Origin: an uncultured Armatimonadota bacterium
Lineage (GTDB): Bacteria > Armatimonadota > Armatimonadia > Armatimonadales > Armatimonadaceae
Assembly: GCA_903910385.1 (NCBI GenBank)
Contig: CAIVZM010000017.1
Span: 1-64,000, forward strand
DNA: 64,000 bases
Direction: 5' to 3'
In this document: piece after piece, positions 1-8,413 of the stretch
Numbering within the stretch: the stretch's first letter is position 1
Layout: every line of letters begins with the position of its first letter
Position numbers and translations under genes: made by a program
The notes under the pieces: model-generated
What the model saw: the letters and a program-made list of their open reading frames with translations, nothing else
Told to the model about the DNA's origin: nothing
The model's database searches: none

Positions 1-76
1 CTTCGCAATTCGCTGAACCCCCGCGATTTGCTTCGCAATTCGCTGAACCCCGGCGATTTGCTTCGCAATTCGCTGA
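1..76. repeat. 30-bp tandem repeat, about 2.5 copies
   Basis: Two consecutive 30-bp units (1-30 and 31-60) differ at a single base, and a third copy (61-76) matches for its first 16 bases before diverging. Each unit starts with CTTCGCAATTCGCTGA. The array touches the window edge, so more copies may lie to the left. There are no unique spacers, so it is not a CRISPR array. It sits about 80 bases upstream of a membrane protein gene; no function is evident. Confidence 0.9.
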
Positions 77-158
77 GCAGGTTTCCGGTTGTAATAAGTC
101 GAATTGAACAGAAATTAATCAGTAACGGCAAAATCGCCGTGATGCAGGGATAAACCTC

Positions 159-2117
159 ATGGCGGAGGGCGGCGAAAAGCAGGAGCGAATGGCGACGGGG
201 CGAGCAATTCTGCTCGGGCTGGCGCTTATTCCCATCAATGCTTTCTGGGTTATCAAGATGGAGGTCGTGCGTTATGCAGGGCATCCTACGACAATGGCGC
301 TGTTCTTCAATGTCGTCTTCTGGCTTGCGCTGCTGATTAGTGTGAATGCGATAGTGCGTCGCATTTCTCCCCGATGGGCGTTTGCGCCGGGGGAGTTGCT
401 GACGGTCTACCTGATGCTGGCATTGTCTTCTGCAATCACCGGACATGACACGATTGAAGTGCTGACGCCGATTCTCGCTCACGCGGATCATTATTCCGAT
501 GGCGTCAACGAGTGGCGTGACCGGATTCTTCCTTATCTCCCCTCGTTCCTTCATGTGACCAACAAGCAAGCCCTGAAAGAATTCTATGAGGGTACGGGGA
601 CGCTCTACTCCACGCAGAACCTGGGCGCCTGGATAGTTCCAGTACTCTGCTGGACTGGCTTCCTGACACTGCTGGCGTTCATCGGACTCTGCCTGAATAC
701 CATCCTGAGGCGGCAATGGACCGAGGCGGAAAAGCTGGCGTATCCGCTGGTGACACTGCCGCTGGAGATGGTCAATCCCCGTACCTCACTGTTTTCCGGA
801 CGCCTGTTCTGGATTGGTATCGGATTGAGCGCGGTCATGGAAGCCTATAACGGGATCGCGTTCTTTTATCCGTCATTGCCGCCGTTGCCGCTTCGTATGG
901 CGAACGGTTCACAGGATTTGAGCGCCTTTCTCGTGCATCCCTATAAAGCGATAGGGTGGACGCCGATGACGCTCTATCCGTTCGGAATGGCCCTCGGTAT
1001 GCTATTGCCGACCGACCTGTTGTTCTCCGCATGGTTCTTTTCATGGGTGTGGCGTGCGGAGCGTGTGGTAGGCGTCATGTACAGCCTGGACGGCATGCCG
1101 GACTTCCCCTATGTCGAGTCCCAATCGCTGGGGGCGTATCTGGGGGTAGGGCTTTTCGCGCTCTGGAATGGGCGAGCGTTCTTTATGCGGATTTTCGACG
1201 GGCTGTTCGATCGAAAAATCGATTTGCAGGATGCGAACGAACCATTACCGTATCGGGTGGCGGTATGGTCTTTGCTCCTGGCGATTGCGGCGCTGTTCGC
1301 GTTCTGCCGTCTGTGCGGCATGAGCTACTGGGTAATCGCCGCATTCTTCGGGATATATTTCCTGATCGCTGTCGCCATCACGCGAATGCGAGCGGAACTG
1401 GGACCTCCCGCGCATGATTTGCACATGGCAGGTCCGGACACGATGATTCCCAAACTGGTAGACCCGCATTCGCTTTCGCGGCAGGAGTTGGGAATGTTTT
1501 CCCTGTTTTATGGGTTCAACCGCGCCTATCGCGGCCATCCCATGCCGATCCAGCTCGAAGGCTTCAAGATGGCACAACAGATGAATCAGGGCGCCAGCGG
1601 CTACCGTTCGCTATGTCTGGCGATGTTACTGGCATTGGTATTTGGCGCGTTTTGCGGATTCTGGGCGGTTCTGGATCAGGGTTATCGCTTCGGGGCGGGG
1701 GCGCGAATCGGCCCACCGAACGTTTTGATGATTTTTGGCGGCGAACCCTGGAACCGGTTTACCAGTTGGTTCCGACAGGGACCGCGTTCGTTGGAGCAAT
1801 ATCATCATGCCGTCGCTATTGGCATTGGATTCGCGGTGACTGTTTTCCTCAACGTTTTCCGTCTCCGATTTGCCGGATTCCCCTTCCATCCGGTCGGGTA
1901 CGCCATTTCGAGTTCGTGGTCGCTGAGTCTGTTATGGATGCCTCTGCTGATCGCCTGGATCATTAAGACATTGCTTTTGCGATACGGCGGGCTTCGCGCC
2001 TATCGGCGTGCTCTGCCGTTCTTTCTGGGGATTATTCTGGGCGAGTGTATTCTGGGCAGTCTGTGGACATTGATCGGTATTGCGCTCGATGTGCCTACTT
2101 ACTCCTTCTGGCCCTGA
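159..2117 (+). CDS. DUF6785/DUF6784-type multipass membrane protein
   Basis: The 652-residue protein is almost entirely hydrophobic, with a dozen or more predicted membrane segments starting near residue 15. It resembles the large uncharacterised integral membrane family (DUF6785 with C-terminal DUF6784) common in Armatimonadota and Planctomycetes. Landmarks are PGELLTVYLMLALSS near residue 75, FWIGIGLSAVMEAYN near 220 and the C-terminal GGLRAYRRALPFFLG block. A paralogue with the same landmarks lies at 60782-62791. The start is supported by AGGGA about 8 nt upstream. The charged first 15 residues should be cytoplasmic. The function is unknown; transport is possible but nothing here proves it. 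It is apparently monocistronic and ends at a hairpin shared with the convergent lipoprotein gene. Confidence 0.8.
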   Translation: MAEGGEKQERMATGRAILLGLALIPINAFWVIKMEVVRYAGHPTTMALFFNVVFWLALLISVNAIVRRISPRWAFAPGELLTVYLMLALSSAITGHDTIEVLTPILAHADHYSDGVNEWRDRILPYLPSFLHVTNKQALKEFYEGTGTLYSTQNLGAWIVPVLCWTGFLTLLAFIGLCLNTILRRQWTEAEKLAYPLVTLPLEMVNPRTSLFSGRLFWIGIGLSAVMEAYNGIAFFYPSLPPLPLRMANGSQDLSAFLVHPYKAIGWTPMTLYPFGMALGMLLPTDLLFSAWFFSWVWRAERVVGVMYSLDGMPDFPYVESQSLGAYLGVGLFALWNGRAFFMRIFDGLFDRKIDLQDANEPLPYRVAVWSLLLAIAALFAFCRLCGMSYWVIAAFFGIYFLIAVAITRMRAELGPPAHDLHMAGPDTMIPKLVDPHSLSRQELGMFSLFYGFNRAYRGHPMPIQLEGFKMAQQMNQGASGYRSLCLAMLLALVFGAFCGFWAVLDQGYRFGAGARIGPPNVLMIFGGEPWNRFTSWFRQGPRSLEQYHHAVAIGIGFAVTVFLNVFRLRFAGFPFHPVGYAISSSWSLSLLWMPLLIAWIIKTLLLRYGGLRAYRRALPFFLGIILGECILGSLWTLIGIALDVPTYSFWP

Positions 2118-2146
2118 CAAAAACGAGCAACGACACCTGATGAGAA

Positions 2147-2189
2147 GAGCCTGCCTTCATTCGTGCGTCGCGAAGGGGAAGGCAGGCTC
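2147..2189. terminator. Hairpin between convergent genes
   Basis: An 11-bp perfect stem (GAGCCTGCCTT at 2147-2157 with AAGGCAGGCTC at 2179-2189) lies between the stop of the DUF6785 gene and the stop of the convergent lipoprotein gene. It lacks a good T-tract on either strand, so it is a weak terminator candidate. Confidence 0.4.
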
Positions 2190-2213
2190 GAAAGGGAGTT
2201 TGAAGTTTCGTCT

Positions 2214-2507
2214 TTATTTGGTCGCGGGCGCTGCCGGGCCGGGAGGGACTGCAGCGGGCGGAGCGCCGGCAGGAGCCGCTCCCGCCGGAGCGCCGCCGGG
2301 GGCTCCCGCTCCGGGTGGCGGTCCGCCCTGACCCATCTTTTCCATATACGCTTTCGCTTCAGCAGGCATCGGCTGACCGAGCGGCGCAGTAAACTTCGCC
2401 TTGTCTTCCGGAGTGTACGAAGTCGCCTTTTCCGAGGAGCAGCCTGCCGAAAGAACAGTACAGGCGATTGTGGCGAGAAGAGCGAAAGTTGCCTTTGATT
2501 TCAGCAT
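2214..2507 (-). CDS. Small proline/alanine/glycine-rich lipoprotein
   Basis: This 97-residue protein has a lipoprotein signal peptide: a charged start (MLKSK), a hydrophobic stretch and the lipobox LSAGC, placing the lipidated cysteine at residue 23. The mature part has a short polar segment and then a tail from about residue 60 made of repeated PAGA, GAP and APP units, likely extended and disordered. It should be anchored to a membrane facing the periplasm or outside. No known domain is recognised. It lies downstream of, and on the same strand as, the pilin-like gene, separated from it by a hairpin terminator. The codon bias of the low-complexity tail also opens a shadow frame on the other strand, which is not a gene. 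Confidence 0.7.
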   Translation of the reverse strand: MLKSKATFALLATIACTVLSAGCSSEKATSYTPEDKAKFTAPLGQPMPAEAKAYMEKMGQGGPPPGAGAPGGAPAGAAPAGAPPAAVPPGPAAPATK

Positions 2508-2523
2508 AATGGTTCTTTCATAG

Positions 2524-2557
2524 AAAATCCCCGCATGACGGCATACGCCATGCGGGG
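2524..2557 (-). terminator. Rho-independent terminator of the pilin-like gene
   Basis: A stem CCCCGCATG (2529-2537) / CATGCGGGG (2549-2557) with a short loop, read on the minus strand, is followed by ATTTTC. It lies directly after the stop of the pilin-like gene and before the lipoprotein start, so it probably separates the two transcripts at least partly. Confidence 0.55.
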
Positions 2558-2567
2558 AACAGGGTGA

Positions 2568-3392
2568 TTACGGAGTGACAGGAGCGCTGTCAGGACGAGT
2601 GGCGTCCCACATGTTCAGGTCAGGTCGCTTTACCGGATCCGGGTTGGTCGCCTTCGGTTCCATCGCCTTGGCATGACCGTCTGCGAAGCAGAAGTTGGTC
2701 TTGCCCTGATGCGACGGCAGAATGCTACCATTCGGGCCGGTCGGGTCGGTCAGATCCGTCGTAGCGGCGCGAGTTCCGTCCGGGATCAGGCTCGGCGAAC
2801 CGGAGGTGTCCCACCAGTTAACGCCGGTGACCATACAGCCAGGACCCCACATCAGCACGTTACCCGGGTAAGTTGCCTGATTTTTGAAAAGATGCGGGCG
2901 CTCCGCCAGCATGATCGTATCAGCTGCCTTGCCTACCCCTGCCTGAGCCTGAGTTGTACCCGCCATCCAGGACTGAGACATGCCCATCAGTCCCACAACG
3001 CGCCAGCCACCATCCTTGTAGACCTGAAGTCCATTGGAAACGACTGTCAAGCGCGGTCCTGCCCAGGTGACAGAAGAAGTCCCGATCGGGTCAGACGCGC
3101 TGCGGAAGATATCAACGTTCTTCACGTAGGGCGCGGTGACGCGGTACCAGGTATTATCCCACCAGCTCTGCTGAAGACCGGTCGGGAACAGTTCATCGTA
3201 GTCCTGCGAATACATCAGGACGCCGAGGCCGAGCTGCTTGATGTTGGACAGGGCGGAAATCTGTCGCGCTTTGGCGCGAGCCTGTGCGAACACCGGGAAA
3301 AGAATAGCGGCAAGAATAGCGATAATAGCTATAACGACAAGTAACTCAATGAGCGTGAAGGCGGATGCCTTGCTCGTATTACGACGATTCAT
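2568..3392 (-). CDS. DUF1559 type IV pilin-like protein with prepilin leader
   Basis: The 274-residue protein starts with a short basic leader (MNRRNTSKASA) followed by FTLIELLVVIAIIAILAAIL, a textbook class III prepilin N-terminus: the peptidase would cut before Phe12 and methylate it, and Glu5 of the mature protein is present. The residue before the cut is Ala rather than the usual Gly. The globular part contains FCFADGHAKAM near residue 235, matching the H-x-G-D-G/DGH C-terminal motif of DUF1559 proteins. The downstream stretch FPVFAQARAKARQ is characteristic of Armatimonadota pilin-like proteins. AGGAAAGG lies about 9 nt upstream of the start. No pilus assembly genes are adjacent, so it may be a pseudopilin or a structural fibre subunit exported by a machinery encoded elsewhere. 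Confidence 0.9.
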   Translation of the reverse strand: MNRRNTSKASAFTLIELLVVIAIIAILAAILFPVFAQARAKARQISALSNIKQLGLGVLMYSQDYDELFPTGLQQSWWDNTWYRVTAPYVKNVDIFRSASDPIGTSSVTWAGPRLTVVSNGLQVYKDGGWRVVGLMGMSQSWMAGTTQAQAGVGKAADTIMLAERPHLFKNQATYPGNVLMWGPGCMVTGVNWWDTSGSPSLIPDGTRAATTDLTDPTGPNGSILPSHQGKTNFCFADGHAKAMEPKATNPDPVKRPDLNMWDATRPDSAPVTP

Positions 3393-3476
3393 TGTCTCGA
3401 ACCTTTCCTACAATAGCCAGGTAAATGAGGTGGGAGGCTATATCCATCAATACCTCATCTTCAGATAAAATTAACT

Positions 3477-4568
3477 CTACAAATGTTCCGGCGCTCGCCT
3501 GGTAGAGGCGCGAACGATCAAATTTACCGGCAATAAGTAGCGAGCGACGGGGAGGGTAACTCCGCCGCCCGCCGCCTCGCTCAATCGCGCCTGCAATCGA
3601 CGAAGCGCTAGCCGGCCCATTGCCTGCTTATCGACATGGACTGTCGTCAGGGGCGGATTACAATGCGCCGCTGACTCTCCGTCATCGAACCCTGCGATAC
3701 TGATATCCTCCGGTACGCGCAGTCCCAGCGCCTGACAGACCTGCAGGGCTTGTAGGGCGTAAAAATCATTCGCTACCACAATCGCTGTCGGTCTTTGTCT
3801 CCCACGTTCTTTCAGATATATCGCCAGAAACGCCGATACATCGCAACCGCCTTCATAAAGACCGCCATTCCCTTCCAGACAAAGCGTTGGATCAAGAGGA
3901 ATTCCCGATTCCGCCAGTGCGCAGAGATAGCCGCGTTGACGATCACGAAAAGTCGCTGTGTCCTTCTCCGGGTTCAGAAAAGCGATTCTTCTATGTCCCC
4001 ATTCGATAAGGCGTTGCGTTACCGCATACGCTCCGCCAAATCCGTCCGAAAGAATGCAATCGTGAGCGTCCGTTGAGTCATAGGCATCTACAATAACGAT
4101 GTGCGGAATATGCTCCGCAAAAGCCTGTAAAACTGTTGTATTTGCCGCGCCCACCAATAATAATCCACTGATCGCTCGTTCGTGAACCATACGCGGCAGC
4201 TCACGATCAAAGGTGTGGCGGTCGGTCGTATGCACCAGAATATGCAGACCCACTGCCGCCGCTTCCGCCTGAACGCCAAACAGCACCGGCGCATAAAATG
4301 TGTTAAAGGGCAGGGCGTCGTTTCCTGCCGCAAAAAACTGAAAGCCTACCGTGCTCAAAGCCGGGTTTTGACTTGTCTGACTTCGCCGCATCGCTGCTCG
4401 TAAACGTGGGGCGTCCGGCGCTCCGCGAGGACAATAGTTCAAAGCTTGCGCCGCTTCCAGAACACGACTTCGCGTTTTGTCGCTTATTTTTTCAGGCGCT
4501 CCAAAGGTTCTGCTCACCGTCGCCGTGGAAACTCCCGCCCGCTTCGCTACATCGTGAATACTAGGCAT
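3477..4568 (-). CDS. LacI family transcriptional regulator
   Basis: This 363-residue regulator begins with the canonical LacI helix-turn-helix (MPSIHDVAKRAGVSTATVSR) and hinge helix, followed by a periplasmic-binding-protein-like ligand domain (residues about 65-355). IAGFDDGESAAHCNPPLTTV near residue 290 is the family-typical second subdomain motif. Ligand is unknown, probably a sugar. The start has no Shine-Dalgarno; instead TACTAT on the minus strand (4575-4580) ends 6 nt before the ATG, suggesting a leaderless transcript. The divergent neighbour is an S1/P1 nuclease, and the shared 130-bp intergenic region holds TTTGCAT/ATGCAAA palindromes that fit a LacI operator, so autoregulation is likely. 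Confidence 0.92.
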   Translation of the reverse strand: MPSIHDVAKRAGVSTATVSRTFGAPEKISDKTRSRVLEAAQALNYCPRGAPDAPRLRAAMRRSQTSQNPALSTVGFQFFAAGNDALPFNTFYAPVLFGVQAEAAAVGLHILVHTTDRHTFDRELPRMVHERAISGLLLVGAANTTVLQAFAEHIPHIVIVDAYDSTDAHDCILSDGFGGAYAVTQRLIEWGHRRIAFLNPEKDTATFRDRQRGYLCALAESGIPLDPTLCLEGNGGLYEGGCDVSAFLAIYLKERGRQRPTAIVVANDFYALQALQVCQALGLRVPEDISIAGFDDGESAAHCNPPLTTVHVDKQAMGRLALRRLQARLSEAAGGGVTLPVARYLLPVNLIVRASTRRAPEHL

Positions 4569-4586
4569 GACTGCATAGTACGTCTA

Positions 4587-4632
4587 TTTGCACGATTTGT
4601 CAATGCAATTTGCATAGTTTGCATCATGCAAA
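4587..4632. promoter_or_regulatory. Putative LacI operator cluster (TTTGCAT palindromes)
   Basis: TTTGCATCATGCAAA at 4618-4632 is a perfect 15-bp palindrome with an odd centre. Another TTTGCAT half lies at 4609-4615, and a spaced pair TTTGCA (4587-4592) / ATGCAA (4603-4608) adds further half sites. All lie between the divergent lacI-type gene and the nuclease gene, where an autoregulatory operator is expected. Assignment to this regulator is by position and symmetry only. Confidence 0.55.
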
Positions 4633-4674
4633 TCATGACTTTTTTTGTTCCTGTTCTTTGCATGTCAGGGGACG

Positions 4675-4680
4675 TATAAT
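4675..4680 (+). promoter_or_regulatory. Predicted -10 element of the S1/P1 nuclease gene
   Basis: A perfect TATAAT lies 18 nt before the ATG at 4699, with GGGGAG between the two as ribosome binding site. No good -35 hexamer is visible at 16-18 nt spacing. The element is 42 nt downstream of the palindrome at 4618-4632, so a bound repressor would lie just upstream of or within the promoter. Confidence 0.5.
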
Positions 4681-4698
4681 CGTCCGGGGAGCAAATCA

Positions 4699-5748
4699 AT
4701 GTCACCACTTTTTGCTACAGGTCGTCAAAGTATGGGACGGTTTCGGGCGAGCGTCGCATTTCTGGTCGCGCTATCATTGCTGACGATTCAAAGCGCTCCG
4801 GTCTTTGGCTGGTTTTTTGAAGGTCATGCACAGATCGCCGATATCGCCTGGACACGGCTGACGCCCCGCGCCCGGGCGGCGATCACCGATATCCTAAAAC
4901 TGGGACCGCAGGCGTACCGCCCGAAGTCCGATTCGGAAGCCGATGTTCGCGCCGCCTTCGCCCGCGCCTCCGGCTTTGCAGATGATATCAAGAACGACCG
5001 CCAGACACCCGCCGAATACAGCGCTCTTCTTCCGCAGATGAACCGTCTCTTCTTCGACGGGGAACCGCCCGCCAACGATAACGAAGCGAACCGTTGCAAG
5101 ACCTGGCATTACTATGATGTTCCTCTGCGACTCCCGGAAGGCGTTACTGCTCCGCCGCGCCGCACTTCCAGTATCCTGATCGCTTATCCCTACGCCATCG
5201 TGCAATTGAAGCGGTTGAGTAAAACGCCGGAGAAGGAACGTGCTCTACAATTCTGGTGGCTGGCATGGATCGAACATCTGGCGGGAGATGCGCACCAACC
5301 CCTGCACTGCGCCGAAAGTTTCCAATTTGAAAAGGAAGGCGATGCCGGAGGCAACCTGTTCCTGCTGGGTTTCAAGGATGAACGGGATCGTCAGGTACGA
5401 CTGCACGCTTACTGGGACGGCGCCCCGAACGATATCATCACCCATGAGAAAGCGCAAAACCTTGCGGTCAATCTTTCCGCCGTTACAGACCGCTGGACGA
5501 AGGAATTGCCTGAATCCGCTTTCGGCACGGCAGTACAGCGACTTTCGCTTTTCCGATGGGTAGCGGATGGCGCAAGTGAAGCGCAGTTCGAAGTGTATGA
5601 GGATATCAAACCCGGTGAGAAAAGAGACGACCTGAAGCGCTCCGGCTACGAGTCCCGCCGTGACGAACTGGCGAAACGTAAAGCCGTTCTGGCAGGCTAC
5701 CGTCTGGCGGCGACCCTGAACCGAATTTTCGAGTCCCCGGATCAATGA
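4699..5748 (+). CDS. Secreted S1/P1-type zinc nuclease
   Basis: The protein (349 residues from ATG 4699) belongs to the S1/P1 nuclease family, which cleaves single-stranded nucleic acids and removes 3'-phosphates using three zinc ions. After a signal peptide ending near APVFG, the mature N-terminus starts with Trp (WFFEGHAQIADIAW), whose main-chain N and ring are a zinc ligand environment in this family; further ligands are visible in HYYDVP, GDAHQPLH and LHAYWDG. I prefer 4699 over the in-frame ATG at 4645 because GGGGA sits 8 nt upstream and the TATAAT lies between the two. ATG 4732 (MGRFRAS) is another possibility. It should act outside the cytoplasm in nucleic acid scavenging or phosphate acquisition. 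Confidence 0.88.
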   Translation: MSPLFATGRQSMGRFRASVAFLVALSLLTIQSAPVFGWFFEGHAQIADIAWTRLTPRARAAITDILKLGPQAYRPKSDSEADVRAAFARASGFADDIKNDRQTPAEYSALLPQMNRLFFDGEPPANDNEANRCKTWHYYDVPLRLPEGVTAPPRRTSSILIAYPYAIVQLKRLSKTPEKERALQFWWLAWIEHLAGDAHQPLHCAESFQFEKEGDAGGNLFLLGFKDERDRQVRLHAYWDGAPNDIITHEKAQNLAVNLSAVTDRWTKELPESAFGTAVQRLSLFRWVADGASEAQFEVYEDIKPGEKRDDLKRSGYESRRDELAKRKAVLAGYRLAATLNRIFESPDQ

Positions 5749-5790
5749 TCAATCTGTGATTGGTCTATGGCGTGGTAAAACATTTTCAAG

Positions 5791-6309
5791 ATGAATAAAG
5801 AAACAATGTCTCCGTTAGTCGGGGTGATTATGGGCAGTAAATCGGACTGGGAAACCATGCGTCATGCCCACGAGACGCTCACCAATTTTGGCGTTCCCCA
5901 TGAATGCAAGATCGTTTCCGCCCACAGAACGCCCGATGCGATGACGGAATACGCCGAGTCTGCGACCGTGCGTGGTCTGGAAGTCATCATCGCTGGGGCG
6001 GGCGGCGCAGCGCATCTGCCGGGCATGGTGGCTTCGTACACAATTCTCCCCGTGCTGGGCGTTCCCGTGGAAAGTCATGCTCTGCGGGGGCAGGATTCCC
6101 TTCTTTCGATTGTACAAATGCCTGCCGGTATCCCGGTCGGGACGCTGGCTATCGGTAAAGCCGGAGCGGTGAACGCCGCCTTACTGGCAATCGCTATTCT
6201 GGCGAACTCTCGCCCCGAATTACGATTGAAGTTACAGATGTTCCGTGATGAACAGGCAGCGCGGGTACGAGCGGATGTCCTGCCATTGGAAACCCCGGAG
6301 GCGTCCTGA
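5791..6309 (+). CDS. purE: N5-carboxyaminoimidazole ribonucleotide mutase PurE
   Basis: The 172-residue protein is a class I Pur[15 protein letters not shown] at the N-terminus is the phosphate/nucleotide-binding motif, SAHRTP holds the catalytic His, and [11 protein letters not shown] and PVLGVPVES are the conserved glycine-rich loops. It converts N5-CAIR to CAIR in de novo purine synthesis. The class I type agrees with the presence of purK, which makes N5-CAIR, 2 nt downstream. No strong ribosome binding site is seen; ATG 5806 (MSPLVG) is an alternative start that would fit the usual N-terminus better. Confidence 0.97.
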   Translation: MNKETMSPLVGVIMGSKSDWETMRHAHETLTNFGVPHECKIVSAHRTPDAMTEYAESATVRGLEVIIAGAGGAAHLPGMVASYTILPVLGVPVESHALRGQDSLLSIVQMPAGIPVGTLAIGKAGAVNAALLAIAILANSRPELRLKLQMFRDEQAARVRADVLPLETPEAS

Positions 6310-6311
6310 TC

Positions 6312-7481
6312 GTGAGCGCATCCGCAAGGAATAAACCCATTCTTCCCGGCGCCACTATCGGCATTCTGGGAAGCGGTCAGTTAGGGCGAATGCTGGCGAT
6401 TGCGGCGCGTCAGATGGGGTATCGCGTCCATACACTGTCGCCGGAATCGGGTTCTCCTACCGGGCAGATCGCTGAGCGTGAAGTGGTAGCTGCCTACGAC
6501 GATCTGGATGCGGTGCGCGATTTCGCTCGTGGCGTCGATGTCGTCACCTTCGAGTTTGAGAATGTTTCCCATACGGCTGCGGAAGCCGCCAGCGAATACG
6601 CGCCGGTGCGTCCGGGTGGGAATGTCTTACACATTACGCAGAACCGACTGCGTGAAAAGCTGTTTCTCCGCGACAAAGGCTTCCCGGTGACGCCTTTCGC
6701 CCCTATCACCAATACCGCTGAACTGGAAGACGCTCTACTGTCGGTGGGGCTTCCCGCCGTGCTGAAAACGGCTGGATTCGGTTATGATGGTAAGGGGCAA
6801 CGCATTGTCCGTACGCCGGAAGCGCTACGGGAAGCATGGACAGAACTCAGCGGCGAGGGTACTGCTTCCTGTATCCTCGAAGGATTCGTTTCCTTCTCCT
6901 GTGAAGCGTCCGTGGTTGCGGTACGGGGCGTCGATGGCGAAGTTAAGGCGTTTCCCGTTGTTCGGAATGACCACGCGCATCATATTCTGGATATAACGAC
7001 TGCGCCTGCCCCGGAGACTGATGTTTCCCTTGCGCTGGCGACGGAAGCGAGGGAGACAGCACAGAGCGTTCTGGAAACGATCGATGTGGTAGGCGTCCTC
7101 TGCGTGGAGTACTTCATTACTGCTGATGGAAGACTGTTGATCAACGAACTGGCGCCGCGCCCGCATAACTCCGGTCACTGGACGATTGAGGGGACGCCCG
7201 CCAGTCAGTTTGAACAGCAACTTCGCGCCGTCTGCGGTCTGCCGCTGGGCGAGATTTCCTTACGCCGTCCCGCCGCCATGGCGAATCTGCTGGGCGATCT
7301 GTGGGAGGGAGGCGAACCGGACTGGGCGGCCGCCCTTACTCTGCCAGATGTCCACCTGCATCTCTACGGGAAAAAAGAGCCGCGTCCCGGTCGGAAAATG
7401 GGGCACCTCACCGCTCTGGCTGACAGCGCTGAAGAAGCCGCCGCCCTCGCCCGCTCCGCCCGTAGTCTTCTGGCGCGGTAG
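6312..7481 (+). CDS. purK: N5-carboxyaminoimidazole ribonucleotide synthase PurK
   Basis: The 389-residue ATP-grasp enzyme carboxylates AIR at N5 using ATP and bicarbonate. Landmarks are IGILGSGQLGRMLAIAARQM (N-terminal Rossmann-like region), FEFENV, KTAGFGYDGKGQ (ATP-binding glycine loop, about residue 150) and LLINELAPRPHNSGHWTIEG (metal/ATP site, about residue 280). It starts at GTG with GGAGG 9 nt upstream, inside the end of purE, so the two are one transcriptional unit and probably translationally coupled. Length is normal for the family. Confidence 0.97.
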   Translation: MSASARNKPILPGATIGILGSGQLGRMLAIAARQMGYRVHTLSPESGSPTGQIAEREVVAAYDDLDAVRDFARGVDVVTFEFENVSHTAAEAASEYAPVRPGGNVLHITQNRLREKLFLRDKGFPVTPFAPITNTAELEDALLSVGLPAVLKTAGFGYDGKGQRIVRTPEALREAWTELSGEGTASCILEGFVSFSCEASVVAVRGVDGEVKAFPVVRNDHAHHILDITTAPAPETDVSLALATEARETAQSVLETIDVVGVLCVEYFITADGRLLINELAPRPHNSGHWTIEGTPASQFEQQLRAVCGLPLGEISLRRPAAMANLLGDLWEGGEPDWAAALTLPDVHLHLYGKKEPRPGRKMGHLTALADSAEEAAALARSARSLLAR

Positions 7482-7485
7482 CAAT

Positions 7486-7524
7486 AAAAAGGCTGTCTTT
7501 CCGCAATGATAGGGAAAGACAGCC
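7486..7524 (-). terminator. Rho-independent terminator of the sugar isomerase gene
   Basis: A 12-bp perfect stem GGCTGTCTTTCC (7491-7502) / GGAAAGACAGCC (7513-7524) is followed on the minus strand by TTTTT (7486-7490). It lies between purK and the convergent isomerase gene and serves the minus strand; the plus strand lacks a T-tract. Confidence 0.75.
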
Positions 7525-7548
7525 CCCGGATTTACCCTGCCTGCCTGA

Positions 7549-8322
7549 TCAAATCATGAACTGACGCAGGTACTTGTGAGAAAGGCGCAGGAAATCATGG
7601 CGCTTCTCCCCGGTATAGATCGCGCTATGTGGCTCGATACAGACTGCGCCATCGTAGGCGATGTGGTTGAGAATGCCAAAGAACGATTCCCACCGGATAT
7701 CGCCGAGACCCGGGTTGGGATCGGCGATGAATTTCCCGCCGACATTCAGAACATCCTTGGCGTGCGCATGCTTGAGATTCGGACCCGCCGCCAGGAGTTC
7801 CGCCTTCCAGTCGCGTCCCATTTGTATCGGGTGCGAAGGGTCGAACTTGATGCCGACGCCGGGAAGTTGCGGCAGAGCGATTTCCCATGCCGAGGGTCGA
7901 TCGATGAAATTTTCCCAGTGGCAGTTGTAGAAAGCCACCGTCAACCCGTTACCCTGTGCATGAGAAATGATCGGGCGGAATTTCTCTACGCCCGCGCTAA
8001 CCCACTCCTGCTCCGTATTGCCGGGAAGCGTGCTTCCGGTTCCGAAAACAAAGATCGGTGATTCCAGAGCGGCGGTCAGATCAGCGACCTTTTTCAGGCG
8101 AGTCATGCGGCTCTCGCCTTCGGTGGGATCGAAATAGTTCTGTCCGAAGATGCTCACCGCCGCAAGCGGTATGCCCGTTTCCGTCAGAGCGGATTTGAAG
8201 GCGGAGTGATCCTCAAAAAGCGGCGTGTCGCCGAAAAGCGCAAGCTCCAGACAATCGAAACCTTCGGTGGCGGCGAAATGAACATCCGCCGGGTTACCAT
8301 CGGTCAAAAATCCTAATTTCAT
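7549..8322 (-). CDS. Sugar phosphate isomerase/epimerase (xylose isomerase-like TIM barrel)
   Basis: The 257-residue protein matches the AP-endonuclease-2/xylose isomerase-like TIM barrel family. Likely metal ligands and catalytic residues are visible in FYNCHWENF (about residue 133), GIKFDPSH (about 157), HAHAKD (about 185) and VCIEPH (about 232). Such enzymes isomerise or epimerise free or derivatised sugars; the substrate cannot be told. AGGAG lies 8 nt before the ATG. It is followed by its own terminator, so it is monocistronic or the last gene of a unit with the upstream esterase gene, which is 91 nt away on the same strand. Confidence 0.88.
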   Translation of the reverse strand: MKLGFLTDGNPADVHFAATEGFDCLELALFGDTPLFEDHSAFKSALTETGIPLAAVSIFGQNYFDPTEGESRMTRLKKVADLTAALESPIFVFGTGSTLPGNTEQEWVSAGVEKFRPIISHAQGNGLTVAFYNCHWENFIDRPSAWEIALPQLPGVGIKFDPSHPIQMGRDWKAELLAAGPNLKHAHAKDVLNVGGKFIADPNPGLGDIRWESFFGILNHIAYDGAVCIEPHSAIYTGEKRHDFLRLSHKYLRQFMI

Positions 8323-8413
8323 ACAAAATTCTCCTGAGAATGAAAGAATATTTCCACTGCCTCCCGGCGTTCACCTGCCGAAAGGGAAAAAATCGTCGTT
8401 AAATGTCAGGGGG

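Noticed and set aside
1-76. Possible CRISPR array
   Set aside because: The 30-bp units are directly adjacent with no unique spacers and no cas genes are in the window.
4645-4698. Upstream ATG of the S1/P1 nuclease frame as start
   Set aside because: It would lie upstream of the TATAAT at 4675-4680, and the ATG at 4699 has a Shine-Dalgarno at proper spacing.
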